Source: Diphasiastrum complanatum
Lineage: Eukaryota; Streptophyta; Lycopodiopsida; Lycopodiales; Lycopodiaceae
Direction: 5' to 3'
Length of the DNA: 64,000 nt
Assembly (NCBI GenBank): GCA_029204225.1
Contig: CM055093.1
Location: 2,460,887-2,524,886, forward strand
A model generated the notes under the pieces. It was not told where the DNA came from. It worked only from the letters and a program-made list of their open reading frames with translations, and did not search any database. The position numbers were made by a program, and so were the translations under genes. How positions within the stretch are numbered: the stretch's first letter is position 1; every line of letters begins with the position of its first letter. Shown one piece after another: positions 43,911 through 56,326 of the stretch.

Positions 43911-44050
43911 GGGCCTATATTTGTAGTTGTGTTCGTCTTTGTCTTCTTGTCCTTGAAGTTTTTCTTCTTCTTGGACTGCTGCTTGTTTGAGTATAATGCC
44001 ATTGATTTGGTACTTGTTGACGTAGACAAGATCTTCCTCATGACTTCTTC
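43911..44050. other. No gene recognised
   Basis: T-rich sequence joining the palindrome cluster to the RLC-8 gag fragment. Confidence 0.4.
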
Positions 44051-44600
44051 CTACAACAGACTTGTTGTCAGCTTCTGGAGAGACAACACAGGAGTATTGC
44101 TCAGAAGCAACACTAAGTTGTCGTAGGAGGATGGAAGATTGGTGAGAAGAGACATCATTGAGTCTTTTTCTAAGATAGGGGAACCTATGGGAGCAAGTTG
44201 ATTTAGCAACTGTTTAAACTCGTTCAGGTGATCACTGACTGAGGTGCCTTCGCTCATTCTGAGTGTCAATACCTTCTTTTTCAGAAAGAGACGAGTCGAT
44301 ACATCTGAAGTCTCGTGATGCTTGTTAAGATATCCCACACTTTTTTGGAGGTGGTGCTATTAGATACATGGGCGATCTGAGTGTCTTTTGGGTTTAGGGA
44401 TACGATGACTAATGCTTTGCCATCCTTCGCTTCCCATGCTGGAAGTAGTTCGGGTTCCGCTGGTCTGGCTATAGAACCATTTATGTATCCCCATAACTCC
44501 TTTTCAATCAAGATCATCCTCATTTTGAACTTTCACATGTGGAAGTCATCTTCGTTGAATTTGTTGATCAAGAGGATCTCTGAAGTGCCTTCCATTGTAA
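44051..44600 (-). pseudogene. gag: Inverted gag fragment of Copia RLC-8
   Basis: Minus frames encode MRMILIEKELWGYINGSIAR, PELLPAWEAKDGKALVIVSL, SNSTTSKKVWDILTS and, in the next frame, VSTRLFLKKKVLTLRMSEGT and LLTNLPSSYDNLVL. It is almost the same protein as the plus-strand gag at 50636-51160. Homology ends near 44051 before the zinc knuckle. Confidence 0.9.
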
Positions 44601-44704
44601 TCGAGAAACAGATATTGAACACAAACAGAATGAACAACTTCTATGAAAAAGAACATATTAAGTTCTATTGAAAATCCTAGACTCTAGTAATCCAACAAAC
44701 CAGT

Positions 44705-44716
44705 GCTTTGATACCA
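44705..44716 (-). other. Primer binding site of the inverted RLC-8 copy
   Basis: On the minus strand TGGTATCAAAGC lies four bases after the LTR end, as in RLC-6 and RLC-8. Confidence 0.8.
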
Positions 44717-44720
44717 CTTA

Positions 44721-45936
<1,216 letters not shown>

Positions 45937-45949
45937 TAGTTTTAGGAAA

Positions 45950-45961
45950 TGGTATCAGAGC
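45950..45961 (+). other. Primer binding site of RLC-7b
   Basis: Perfect TGGTATCAGAGC, complementary to the initiator tRNA-Met 3' end. Confidence 0.85.
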
Positions 45962-46095
45962 AGGTAGTTCAATAATTTGCATTTCTATTGTGGATTATCA
46001 GTTTTGTTTTTACCAAGACATCTATTTTGCAAGTGCACAGCCAACAATATTTCGATATCATTGTTTCTACCAGCGATGTCGCTCTCTACGCCAGA

Positions 46096-46860
46096 ATGGA
46101 TCCGTCTTCTAGTTCATCTCTGATTGACAAACTCGATGGAGAGAACTAGCATCTCTAGAAGTTCAAGATGAAGGTAGTACTACTTACCAAAAAACGGTGA
46201 GACATCGTTGACGGCATAGAAGTCGATGCAGCCAACATCACCCAATGGAGACAGAGAGATGGCAAGGAATTTGTCTTAATCATACTGAATATCAAATACT
46301 CCCAAATTAGTCATATTCGAGCTGGTAAGGATGCTTGGGACATCCTAGCAACCCTCTACGATATCAAGGATATTACATCCAAACTTCATCTGAGAAAGAA
46401 AATTTTCACATTAAGAATGTCTGATGTACATAGTGTTTTGAGCCATTATGGAGTAGATGTCTGCAATCAGCTGTGTCATTGAAAATTTCGATGCAGTGAT
46501 GACTCAATTAACGAGTTTGCCTGATGCCTATGAAACTTGGGTCATGGCTATTTCGACCCAACAACGTCTCACTCTATCAAAAGTCAAGAGTCATTTCAAT
46601 GCTACTTCAAGAGGAGATCAGAAGAAATGTATCTTCCTCTGACTCAGGATTGGGATCCTCAAGCTCTACATTCAAAGAAAAATCAGAAGTTCAGATCGAA
46701 GAGATCTACAAAGTCAGATTATCTTGACAAAAAGAGCAACATGCAGTCTGGATCAAATTCAAGATCGAATTCAGAATCGAACTCTTCATCATTCTAGACA
46801 ATGCAGAAACTATTCAATAAATAATGTAAGTGGACTGACCATTTCATCAAGGACTGCAGA
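46096..46860 (+). pseudogene. gag: RLC-7b gag, multiply broken
   Basis: ATG 46096 opens MDPSSSSSLIDKLDGEN, followed by a TAG. Later blocks AWDILATLYDIKDITSKLHL, RKKIFTLRMSDVHSVL and LTSLPDAYETWVMAI are in two frames. The zinc knuckle near 46825-46860 keeps CKWTDHFIKDC but has lost the first Cys to AAT TAA-type changes. It is at least four mutations away from an open frame. Confidence 0.85.
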
Positions 46861-47412
46861 ACTTTGAGATACAATAATGAAAAAAAGAAGCAATTCCAAC
46901 AACAAGCAAATGTTGCAACAACCAATCACTCGATCCAGCAACAAGAGGAAGATGAATTTGCCTTCATGAACAAAGTTGGAGAACATCATGATATCGATTC
47001 CTGGTATTTGGACTCGGGAGCAACACAACATATGACTCACCACCGAGACTGGTTCCGAGACTACAAATCATTCACCCATTCTAGAGTTGTGCAACTTGGA
47101 GACATTCTATCAAGGGTAAAGGAATAGTTAGGGTCGATTTTCAGAATGGTGAAGTAAAACTGTTCTCCAATGTTCTTCATGTTCCCAATCTTGCCAAATA
47201 AAAAGTTTTCAATAAGCAGAATCAGTGATATCGGTCGTAGGGTCGAATTTGATAAAGAGGGTTGCACCATTCTTGACAAATCTAGAAAAGTTTTTTTTTT
47301 TGGTAGAAGATGTGGCTATCTTTACAAGCTTAGTCACTTTTATTCTACAGATAGTCAAGATCCTCACACTTCTACTTCTGAATCAACCGATATGTTGTGT
47401 CATTTCAGAATA
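46861..47412 (+). pseudogene. RLC-7b protease, cut off in GAG-pre-integrase
   Basis: The frame 46864-47127 encodes DSWYLDSGATQHMTH, the protease loop with intact DSG, and VVQLGD. After a shift, ISRISDIGRRVEFDKEG and GYLYKLSHFY follow, and the frame ends MLCHFRI exactly where the LTR begins. The His-rich start of GAG-pre-integrase is the last recognisable element. Confidence 0.85.
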
Positions 47413-48295
47413 TGTTGGATTTATTCCCTCTACTCTCCTTAAATCCCATTTTAATCTGCTTCCATTCATGCTGCATATTTACTAACGTTGTCGCGCAGTC
47501 TGCATAAAATTCGCACAGACGAAGAAAAGGCGAAAGAATCGCGACACTGTGTTTTTACACATGGTATGGTTACAGGCGAAAAGGGGACACTGTCTTACAA
47601 AATGCCAAAGGTGCCCTGAAAGCAAAGGCACCTTGTAAATCTAATCTCAAGGCTACTTGTAAGAGTGACGCACTTTTTGCATTGTCATCACCAATGATCA
47701 CTTCAGCACTGACTGACGTCACACCCTTTTCATGCTCACCCCATGCAGCTGCGCTAATAGATCGGACAACAACTGTAGCCACCCACGATCTCTTACAGAT
47801 AGCACATGCACTCTGTACTTTCCACATTTGCACACTTTTAATATAATGTATATGTACTGGATACCATTTGTGTATTCAGATTAATGAGTGAATGAGTTGA
47901 TGAGTTGATGAGTTAATGAATGAGACAAAGTAGATGCCTTGCGCATTGATTCTTGATTGTCAGCAATAAGGTTTTATTCCTTTACAGATTGTATAAGCTT
48001 TGTAGGGCATGTGGTTTCGTCCGCTATTGTCTTGTGCTCTACCGCATTATTGACATGTATACATGATATACTTAATTTGATACAATTCTTTGTTCTGTGT
48101 TCAGATCTATGTTAATACTGCTATGCTTATCATTCATTCTGTCTAATCTTTCTAGTTGTTCTTTCTAGTAATAGACGACTAACATTTAGTCTTGTCTTTC
48201 GCAAATCATTTGCGATTAATTATCAGTCGAGCACCGTCTAGCTCTTCGCGAATCATTCGCGATGAATAGTTTGTCTTACTATTTGCGACAAACCA
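47413..48295 (+). repeat. LTR of the RLC-7 family
   Basis: Starts TGTTGGATTTATTCCC and ends ACAAACCA. It matches the reverse complement of 37772-38647, including AATCGCGACACTG and GGCGAAAAGGGGACAC. With that copy it forms an inverted pair about 8.8 kb apart. Confidence 0.9.
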
Positions 48296-49654
48296 TTCCC
48301 ACATGTAGAAAAAGTCAAAAATAGTTTATGATGTTTACTTTAGGGGTATCATAAAGATTGCTAGTCAAGCATCTTGGTGTCACTAGGTGATAGGGCCAAT
48401 TTTGGCTTTAGAGGTCAAATGGTCAAGTACACATGTTTTGACATGATTAGGCCAAAATTCAATTGTGATGTAACTCAAGCTAGTTAGGTTGCTTACACAT
48501 GACAATTTTAGGTTTGATGAGTGATGCACCCTATGCAGTGGTGGCAAATGAGAGAGATGTTGTAAGGGTCCAATCAAAAGTGAGGGATGTTGCATCACAC
48601 ATCCAATAGGATTAGAGAGGCTATTAAGGGGTCCAATAGGATTGAAGTATGGATCTCCATGAGTTTTTATACGTACTTTCATTCCCTTCATTAATATATG
48701 AAAGATCTATGAGTTTTTGAGTCAATTTGGAGATTTGCCAATTTTGCTTGTATTGTCTTCTCTCTCTAGATGAGCCCAAAAGTGGTATTTTCTCTCTCTA
48801 ACCGAGGAGAGGAGCTTGTTGGGACTTAGTTTATTTCATGAAGTCTTCCACATGTGTGAAACATCTTTTGGTAATGAATGAATGCATGTAGAATGGTCTT
48901 TTTGCCTTAGATCTTGTCATTGATCTTAAATTTCAATCAATAGGTGATCTATAGTGCATGAGTCAAGTTTAGGAGATCAATTTCACACATTAGGACATTC
49001 CCACATGTGTGAATTTTCACACTTATCACTGCCTACCTAAGCTTGAGATGCATCTCTCATCCATAGTTTCAAAAATTTCATGAAAATCAAGATCTAGAGA
49101 GTGTTGATTGCATCTCCCATGCTATCTCAAGGAAATTTGGATAAAAAAGGTTCATTATCATAATGATTGAACCATTTCAGGTACTGCACGGAATTCAGTG
49201 CTCAAGCACATGTGAAGTACATCCAAATTCATTCGAAAAGTTCTCTTCCAAGTTAGATCCAAATTTGGTGCCAGATAGCTTGTTTGAAAGCTAGTTTTGT
49301 CTAGTTTTTGTAGCAATTTGTTTCAATCCATTTGGTGGAGCCAATAAAAAGTTATAAGCTTTTGAAGAGGGTTAGGAAGGGCACCTAAACTTGTGTGTAT
49401 CATATCTTGCTAGTTTGACCAAAAAATTCAAGAAGAGGCTTGCCAATGTCATCTATTTGAGATCTAGTCATTATTTTGGGGTCATAGCCAATTTCATACA
49501 ATTGGCTTGTATTTGAGTGATTTGTGGATTATTGGAGTGTTTCACACATGCCAAAGATAGTTTGACCCAAAATTTGCCTATACTCCACTAATTGATGAGA
49601 GGTTGATCTAGTTTAAGAGAGATTGGTAGAGCTAGTGAGATCCATCTCACATTT
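48296..49654. other. Unassigned, LTR-like in places
   Basis: No coding similarity. GGACATTCCCACATGTGTGAATTTT near 49000 resembles the RLC-4-family LTR segment near 15440 in reverse complement, so part of this stretch may be a decayed LTR. GGTCCAATAGGATT-type words repeat near 48565-48640. Confidence 0.35.
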
Positions 49655-50482
49655 TGTTGCAAGCGACAAATGCGAAACACCTAACACTACAATTTTACAC
49701 GGGATACTACAAGGGCGAACACTCTGTAGAAATACATAGAATTCCAAGTATAGACTGTCTACGTCTTCACGCTCCAATAACAACTGTTCTAATTAGGCAA
49801 TTAAGCAATCTTGTAAATGTAAAGCTAGAATAATCAAGATCTTTTAGTTGCTATAAATGTAAATGAGCGATTGAAGATAATTCAATATAAGTCATCATAT
49901 ATCAGAGGATGATCTGACATAGATACAACGACCAGAATGGGTCTTTCAGTAGTTGACTCCTCAGAGTTAGTGATTATATATAGAGAGAGAGATATTCAAA
50001 ACTTTAGCAATTGTTTTGAATCTATAAGTAGGATCACATGCTTATTAGCACAACTATATTGTGATCTGATTGTTATGTTTACAACATTATCATACAGTTT
50101 TGCTATTGTTCTACACCATCGCATTCTTGTTGAATGATAATAATTCTCACTCCTCTCACACAAACATTATTATAAGAGAAATGTATGGCTGTCTCTGATG
50201 CCTAAAATATTTTCTACATGTTCTTCTTAATCAGATTATCAGTATTAGAGGATTGCATGGCTGTCACAGACGCCTAATCGTTTCTTGCAATCTCTCTTTC
50301 ATGGCAGTCTAAGACTCCTACACTGATAATCTGGTTCAACACAAAAGAACAGCTCGTAAACTCCGTTCTCTAAGTAATCCATGATCCTGTTATTAAGAAT
50401 TTTTGTTTCATTAGTTGACATCAATCCAGAACGTCAACAGATGTGGTATCAGACTGATAATTTCCATTTCTCGCATCCCACA
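49655..50482 (+). repeat. 5' LTR of RLC-8
   Basis: About 828 bp from TGTTGCAAGCG to CATCCCACA. A primer-site-like TGGTATCAGAC sits inside its end at 50443, and the working primer site follows at 50486. TATATATAG with a short GA run lies near 49976-49992. The start is approximate. Confidence 0.85.
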
Positions 50483-50485
50483 AAG

Positions 50486-50498
50486 TGGTATCAGAGCC
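50486..50498 (+). other. Primer binding site of RLC-8
   Basis: TGGTATCAGAGCC, three bases (AAG) after the LTR end; perfect tRNA-Met type. Confidence 0.9.
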
Positions 50499-50569
50499 AC
50501 TGGTTTATTGGATTACTAGAGTCTAGGACTTATGATAGAACTTAATACGTTCTAGTTCTATAGAGCTGG

Positions 50570-51400
50570 TTCATTCAGTTTGTCTTTTATCTCTGCTACT
50601 CTATTATAATTGAAGGTTCAACCTCTGAGATCTGCTTGATCAACAAATTCAACGGAGATGGCTTCCACATGTGGAAGTTTAAGATGAGGATAATCTTGAT
50701 CGAGAAGAAGCTTTGGGGATACATAAACGGTTCAATAGCCAAACTGGCAGAACCTGAACTACTTCCAGCATGGGAAGCAAAGGATGGCAAATCACTTGCC
50801 ATTGTATCCCTGAATATGAAGGACACTCAGATTGCTCATGTATCAAGAAACACCACCTCCAAAGAAGCGTGGGACATCCTAACAAGTATTTACGAGACTT
50901 CAGATGTATCGACTTGCCTCTTCCTGAGGAAAAAGGTCCTCACACTCAAATTAATGAGCGAAGGCACCTCAGTCAGTGATCATCTAAACGAGTTTAAACA
51001 ATTGCTGAGTCAACTTGCTGCCATAGGTTTTCCTATATCAGAAGAAGAATCAACAATGTCTCTTCTTGCCAGTCTTCCATCCTCTTATAACAACCTAGTA
51101 TTGCGTTTGAGCAATACCCTTGCGTTGTCTCTCCAGAAGCTGACAGCAAGTCTATTGTAAGAAGAAGTCAGGAGAAAAAGCTTATCAACAACGAGTACCA
51201 AGTCAATGGCATTGTACTCTAATAAGCATCAGTCCAAGAAGAAGAACTTCAAGGATAAGAAGATGAAAGCAGAGTAGCCAGATTCAACGCAATAATCACA
51301 ACAGCAACATAGTCGTCAAGAACAATCATCCAAGACCAAACTCTTTTGTAGATATTGCAAAAGATCAAACCATGACATTAAGGATTGTCGCGTCCTCAAG
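50570..51400 (+). pseudogene. gag: RLC-8 gag with zinc knuckle
   Basis: The frame open to 51160 encodes INKFNGDGFHMWKFKMRIIL, EKKLWGYINGSIAKLAEPEL, TTSKEAWDILTSIYETSDVS and LLASLPSSYNNLVLRLS, the complete UBN2-type domain. The start is probably a Met upstream of 50636, near EGS/SEI sequence, now unclear. A stop at 51161 precedes the Lys-rich tail and an intact CCHC knuckle CRYCKRSNHDIKDC (51347-51388). Confidence 0.9.
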
Positions 51401-51889
51401 CACAATGAAGCGAGGAAGAAGATGCAGCAGCACCAAGACAGAGGTGCCGACTCTATCAAAAATTTCCAAGAGGATGACAAGGCACTGATGGTACAAGATC
51501 AACCAAGTAGAGATGCCTATCAATGGTATTTTGATTCAGGTGCTTCACAACACATGACACCATGTAAGAACCTATTTTCTACTGTCACAGCAACAGATTC
51601 AAAGTACATTTTCTTCGACGACTCAAGTTCACACAAAGTCGAAGGCCAAGGCATTGTCCGACTCCAGTTCGCTGACGACATCACTAGACAGTTAGATGGT
51701 ATACTTTACATACCCAAGTTAAAAAAGAACTTATTATCTATTAGCCAAATCACTGATCAAGGCTACAAAGCTTTGTTTACTGCTAGTCGATGTGAAATCC
51801 TCTCTGCACACAGAGAAAAAAATCTATACATTCTGAGTCACGATTATGCACTTTCTGTGAGTAGTACAGATGCTTATGTTTGGCATTAA
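51401..51889 (+). pseudogene. RLC-8 protease
   Basis: The frame 51422-51889 encodes YQWYFDSGASQHMTPCKNLF with intact catalytic DSG, then HKVEGQGIVRLQFAD, LYIPKLKKNLLSISQITDQG and the approach to GAG-pre-integrase ending VWH, followed by TAA in place of the next codon. Confidence 0.9.
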
Positions 51890-52773
51890 AGACTAGGTCA
51901 CTTAAACATGCGTTCAATCTTGTACATGCATCATAACAAAATGGTCAAGGATTTGAATATCAATGTTGTTTCTACAGCTAATCAGACTATTTGTGAAAAT
52001 TGTTTACTAGGGAAATAAGCTAGAACTAAATTTTCAGGAGGACATGCCAAGAGAGCGAAGTTCATTCTATCACTGATTCAAAGTGACCTATGTGGTCCTA
52101 TGAGCGTACCTTTCTTGGGTCAAGCTTTGTATTTTATTACATTCATTGATGACTACTCCCGATTTACCAGAGTCATGTTCATAAAGAACAAGTCAGAAGC
52201 ATTCAATTGCTTCAAAGAATTCAAGCAATATGCTAAGAATCAGACTGGTCAGAGAATCAAGGCCCTATGGTTTGATTCAGGGGGAGAGTACTTATCAAAT
52301 GAAATGGTGGACTACCTTTCATCATGTGGCATGCACCATCAGTTTACAATTAGCTACACTCCATAGTAGAATGGCGTAGCTAAGCAAATAACCGCACACT
52401 ACTGGAAGCTGCACAATCCATGACTGTCAACGCTCAATTACCCCAGAACTTTTGGGCAGAAGCAATTTCTATAGCCTGCTATCTGCAAAATTATTCCAGC
52501 ACTAAGGCAGTTGATTCCAAGACACCATTTGAAGCCTACTATGGCTACAAACCAAGTCTGAAACACCTACGTGTATTTGGATGTCTCTGCTATGCTCAAA
52601 TATCGTCTGATCTGAGAAAGAAATTAGACCCAGTAAGCTGTAAGTATATCTTTATTGACTATTCAAAATCACACAAGGCATATTGTATCTATGATGTTGA
52701 TACATGTCAGATCTCAGTCAACCGTGATGTTGTCTTTCTTGAAGACAAGTTTCATGATTTTAAGCAGAAGTAG
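51890..52773 (+). pseudogene. RLC-8 GAG-pre-integrase, integrase and linker
   Basis: After the TAA, RLGHLNMRSILYMHHNKMV and CENCLLGK complete GAG-pre-integrase. The integrase core has SDLCGPMSVPF, ALYFITFIDDYSRFTRVMFI and LWFDSGGEYLSNEMV (second Asp kept). The Glu region near 52366-52390 is disrupted by a stop. LPQNFWAEAISIACYLQN, HLRVFGCLCYAQI and CKYIFIDYSKSHKAYCIYD (52420-52773) are the following conserved blocks. Confidence 0.9.
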
Positions 52774-53090
52774 CCAATGCAGGAGTCTGTCGTAGTAGCT
52801 CCATTCTCCATCGATAGGCATCAGCCTACGAATGTTCAAATTCAGGAGTTTGTTCCAACAACTTTTCTCACCATCGATGGGCTTAGACCCAAGACTGTTC
52901 AACCACAAGCTGAAGCTATCCGAGTCATGTACCCAAGAGAAACATCCACCAAGCACCTAGAGTTAGAAGGTATGCAAGACAATGACAACAACCTGATCGT
53001 TTTACCCCTCAAGCATTCATCAATCATGATGAACCTACCACTGTTGCAGAAGCATTGTCAATGCCCAATGCAGACGAATAGAAAGCTGCC

Positions 53091-53714
53091 ATGGATGCTG
53101 AGTACCTTTCCTTGATGAAGAACAAGGCCTGGAGTCTTGTCAATCCTCCTGAAGGTATAAAACCTATTGACTCTAAATGGATCTTCAAGCTAAAGCTTAA
53201 GCCAGATGGATCAATATCCAAATGGAAAGCTCATTTAGTGGTTAAAAGTTTTGAGAAAGTCTACGGAATAGATTACACTGACACCTTCAGTCCAGTGGTA
53301 AAACATCAACCTATTCGCACCTTGCTAGCTATAGCTGCTGCATAGGATCTGGACATTCACCAGATGGATGTCCAGACAACATTCCTTCACAAATATATAC
53401 AAGAAGACATATTCATTTATCAACCAGAAGGTTACATCCTTCAACGCAAGGAGCATTTGGTATGCAAATTGGATAAGGCATTATATGGTCTTAAGCAAGC
53501 TCCCATGGCCTGGTATGAAAGAATCAATCACTTCTTGTTGCAACACAATTTCATTTCTTGCTCTGCAGACTCTAATGTATATCTCAAGCATAAAGGGTCA
53601 AGCTATGTTATAATAGCATTATACGTTGATGATTCCTTAATTATCAGCAATTCAAATGAGCTATTACAAGAAACCAAATCTCTGCTTTCATCAGAGTTTG
53701 AGATGACTATCTAA
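53091..53714 (+). pseudogene. RLC-8 reverse transcriptase
   Basis: The frames 53091-53345 and 53364-53714 are in one register with a single TAG between them. Blocks: AWSLVNPPEGIKPIDSKWIF, YTDTFSPVVKHQPIRTLLAI, HQMDVQTTFLHKYIQEDIFI, CKLDKALYGLKQAPMAWYER and ALYVDDSLII (YVDD near 53620). The domain is otherwise nearly intact. Confidence 0.92.
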
Positions 53715-53742
53715 TTTAGGCCCAGTCCATTACCTTCTCAGT

Positions 53743-54070
53743 ATGGAGATCTGCAGAGATCGCGCAAGCAGAAGGATCACTATAAGCCAAGAATCCTATT
53801 TAATCAATGTACTTCGCAGATATGGCATGGAGGACTGCAAGCCCGTAGACACACCTATGAATCTAGGATCTAAGCTGTCCAAAGACATGTGCCCCAAAAC
53901 TCAAGCAGATCAGCAAAAAATGTACAGGAATTCTTATCAATCCGTCATAGGACCTATAATGTATTCTATGATCTGCACATGACCTGATCTAGCATATGTA
54001 GTAAGCACATTGTCTCAATATGCTTCCCTTTACCTTCATGAGCAACTAAGTGTTTAGCGACACTTACGTA
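53743..54070 (+). pseudogene. RLC-8 RNase H, truncated
   Basis: MEICRDRASRRITISQESYL, CKPVDTPMNLGSKLS and VIGPIMYSMICT followed by a stop and PDLAYVVSTLSQYA. Homology ends at about 54050, so the RNase H catalytic core and the polypurine tract are missing. Confidence 0.85.
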
Positions 54071-54154
54071 AGTTGTTTCTGGGCCATTTAGACACTTCCA
54101 GAAAAGTGACACTTTTTGCAAAAAATGCAACACTGCATTTTTACATGCAGTTTT

Positions 54155-54984
54155 TGATAGATGACAAAAGCGAAAAACTCAACACTGCAGTTTTACATGG
54201 GATACTACACAGGCGACACTCTGTAGAAATACATAGTATTCCAAGTACAGACTGTCTACATCTTCACGTTCCAATAACAACTGTTCTAATTAGGCGGTTA
54301 AGCAATCTTGTAAATGTAAAGCTAGAATAATGCAAGATCTTCTAGTTGCTATAAATGTAAATGAGCGATTGAAGATAAGTCAATATAAATCATCATATAT
54401 CAAAGGATGACCTGACAGAGATACAATGACCAAAACAGGTCTTTCAGTAGCTGACTCCTCAAAATTAGTGATTAAATATATAGAAAGAGATATATATTCA
54501 AAACTTTAGCAATTGTTTTGAATCTATAAGTAGGATCATGCGCTTATCAACGCAATTGTATTGTGATCTAATTTTGTGTTTACAACATCATTATATAGTT
54601 TCGCTATTGTTCTACACCTTCACATTCTTGTTGAATGATAATAATTCTCACTCCTCTTACACAAACATTATTATAAGAAAAATGTATGGCTGTCTCTCAC
54701 ACCTAAAATATTTTCTACATTATGTTCTTAATCAGATTATCAATATTAGAGGATTACATGGCTGTCACAGATGCCTAATCGTTTCTTGCAATCTCTCTTT
54801 CACGGCAGTCTAAGACTCCTACAATGATAATTTGGTTCAACACAAAAGAACAGCTTGTAAACTCCATTCTCTAAGTAATCCACGATCCTATTATTAAGAA
54901 TTGTTGTTTCATCAGTTGACATCAATCCAGAACGTCAACAGATGTGGTATCAGAGCTAATAATTTCCATTTCTCACATCCCACA
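54155..54984 (+). repeat. 3' LTR of RLC-8
   Basis: About 830 bp, aligning along its whole length with 49655-50482 with scattered differences, ending CATCCCACA. It includes the internal TGGTATCAGAGC copy at 54945-54956. Confidence 0.85.
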
Positions 54985-54989
54985 CAACA

Positions 54990-55790
54990 AGCACCAACTT
55001 ACTCTCTTCTCAACTTGATTATTGTGGGACAATCAATGACATGCTCGAAGTTGGATTTAGGCAATTCAGCTTTTTTATATTTGATATCAAATGGTTCAAA
55101 GATATGTCCAATAGTTTTAATGCAACTATCAAGAGATATGAGAGTGGTTATTTTTCCATTGACTCTACCAAAGCGATACATTCCTTTTTCTTGAACAATG
55201 TGAGTAGGTACATTTCTTTTATGTCTTCAAGATGTCTATGCTATTTTCTTGTCAATCAATCGATTTTCAGTGTACTGCAAATAATGTGTATTGTGCATAG
55301 TAATATCCAAGCAACTAAAACATAGCTACGAGTCAACATTTATGGTCACATCGATCAATAATAGGTGGTCTTCACCCCGATCATTCAGATTTCAGATGGT
55401 GGTATGTGATTCAAGTTGCTCCTCGAAGTAAAACAAATTTGAAGATAGAGATGTCGTGGAGGACATGGCACTACCAACTGATGCACGTCATGAACAAGAT
55501 CATGATGATGGATTCAATGACACATTTTTGGAGGATGATCATGTGCAAGCTTCACAAGCTAATGATGATGTTGAGCGTGATGAATCATCATCGGATGGAA
55601 CAACGACGCACGATGCACCTTCTCGATTTCACTCGTTGTCACCGTCGCCATTAGCTTTTGAAGATCAACTTATTAATAACAAAGCTATAGGAGATATTTG
55701 GATAGACTCATTTGGTTTGGCGGATTTGTCACATGATGATGTGGCACATGATAATGATGAACCACCAAATGAATAAGTGAGATAGTCTGA
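54990..55790 (+). pseudogene. CACTA transposase C-terminal part (DUF4216-like) and acidic tail
   Basis: Plus-strand frames read DYCGTINDMLEVGF, FFIFDIKWFKDMSN, ESGYFSIDSTKAIHSF and, after breaks, HSDFRWWYVIQVAPRS. These fit the yyG.l.dI.el / lF.cdWfd / y.pfv.a.q..qV.y / W.vv.k..pr order of plant CACTA transposase C-termini. The 106-codon frame 55456-55776 follows, rich in Asp and His, resembling the acidic tail of these proteins. It starts directly at the end of the RLC-8 LTR. Confidence 0.65.
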
Positions 55791-56315
55791 TGTATTTCAA
55801 CTCATTGTAATATTAATCATATTGCTCACAGATGCAATTACACTTTATTGATTGATAGTTGACAAGGAACAAGAAGTCGACGCATGTGAGTACACAGCTT
55901 GTGATCATCAATTTCTTGTGAAACATAAAGTTTCTTTATTCACTTGTGCATATGGCAACCAATGTTGATAGAAAATGGAATTCAATGTGTTGATAGGTAA
56001 CAAATTCCAAAAGTGAGATCCATCTACACTCTGTAACATACGGGGGGTTATACCAAGGGGCCTTTTTTTATTGGTCTCGGTATTACCCTCAGTTAGCAGA
56101 GTGTCTTGGAATGCCTCTTGGCCACTTTGGCCCTCTTTATATTCTTCTCTATAACCCTCTCTATAAATGTTCGAAAAAAAAAGCTAAAATTTTGTAGGCT
56201 TAAACTGAGGCCAAAAATCGGATCCGAGGCTCGAGCTTTCCACTCCCCCCACAACTCACTTTAAAAACCATCTTTCAAAAAAATGCTAAAAAAAAAGCCT
56301 TCATAATCGTTCGTC
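55791..56315. other. Non-coding 3' region of the CACTA element
   Basis: Between the transposase tail and the terminus. No frames of interest. Confidence 0.4.
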
Positions 56316-56326
56316 CTCTTGTAGTG
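56316..56326 (+). other. Candidate 3' terminus of the CACTA element
   Basis: CTCTTGTAGTG is the reverse complement of CACTACAAGAG, the commonest plant CACTA end. It lies about 530 bases after the transposase tail in the correct orientation. No matching 5' end was found. Confidence 0.55.

Larger units (their letters stand above)
45950..48295 (+). mobile_element. LTR/Copia RLC-7b: primer site, gag, protease and LTR, internally deleted
   Basis: A primer binding site (45950-45961) is followed by decayed gag and protease. At about 47412 the reading frame runs directly into an 883-bp LTR (47413-48295) of the RLC-7 family. Integrase, RT and RNase H are missing entirely and there is no polypurine tract at the junction. 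No 5' LTR of this family precedes the primer site; the inverted RLC-8 LTR does. Confidence 0.8.
49655..54984 (+). mobile_element. LTR/Copia RLC-8 with both LTRs
   Basis: The most complete element in the window: 5' LTR, primer site, gag with zinc knuckle, protease, integrase, RT, part of RNase H and 3' LTR, 5.3 kb in all. In-frame stops and shifts break the polyprotein, and the end of RNase H with the polypurine tract is deleted. Target-site repeats were not convincing with the chosen ends. CACTA sequence follows immediately. Confidence 0.9.
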
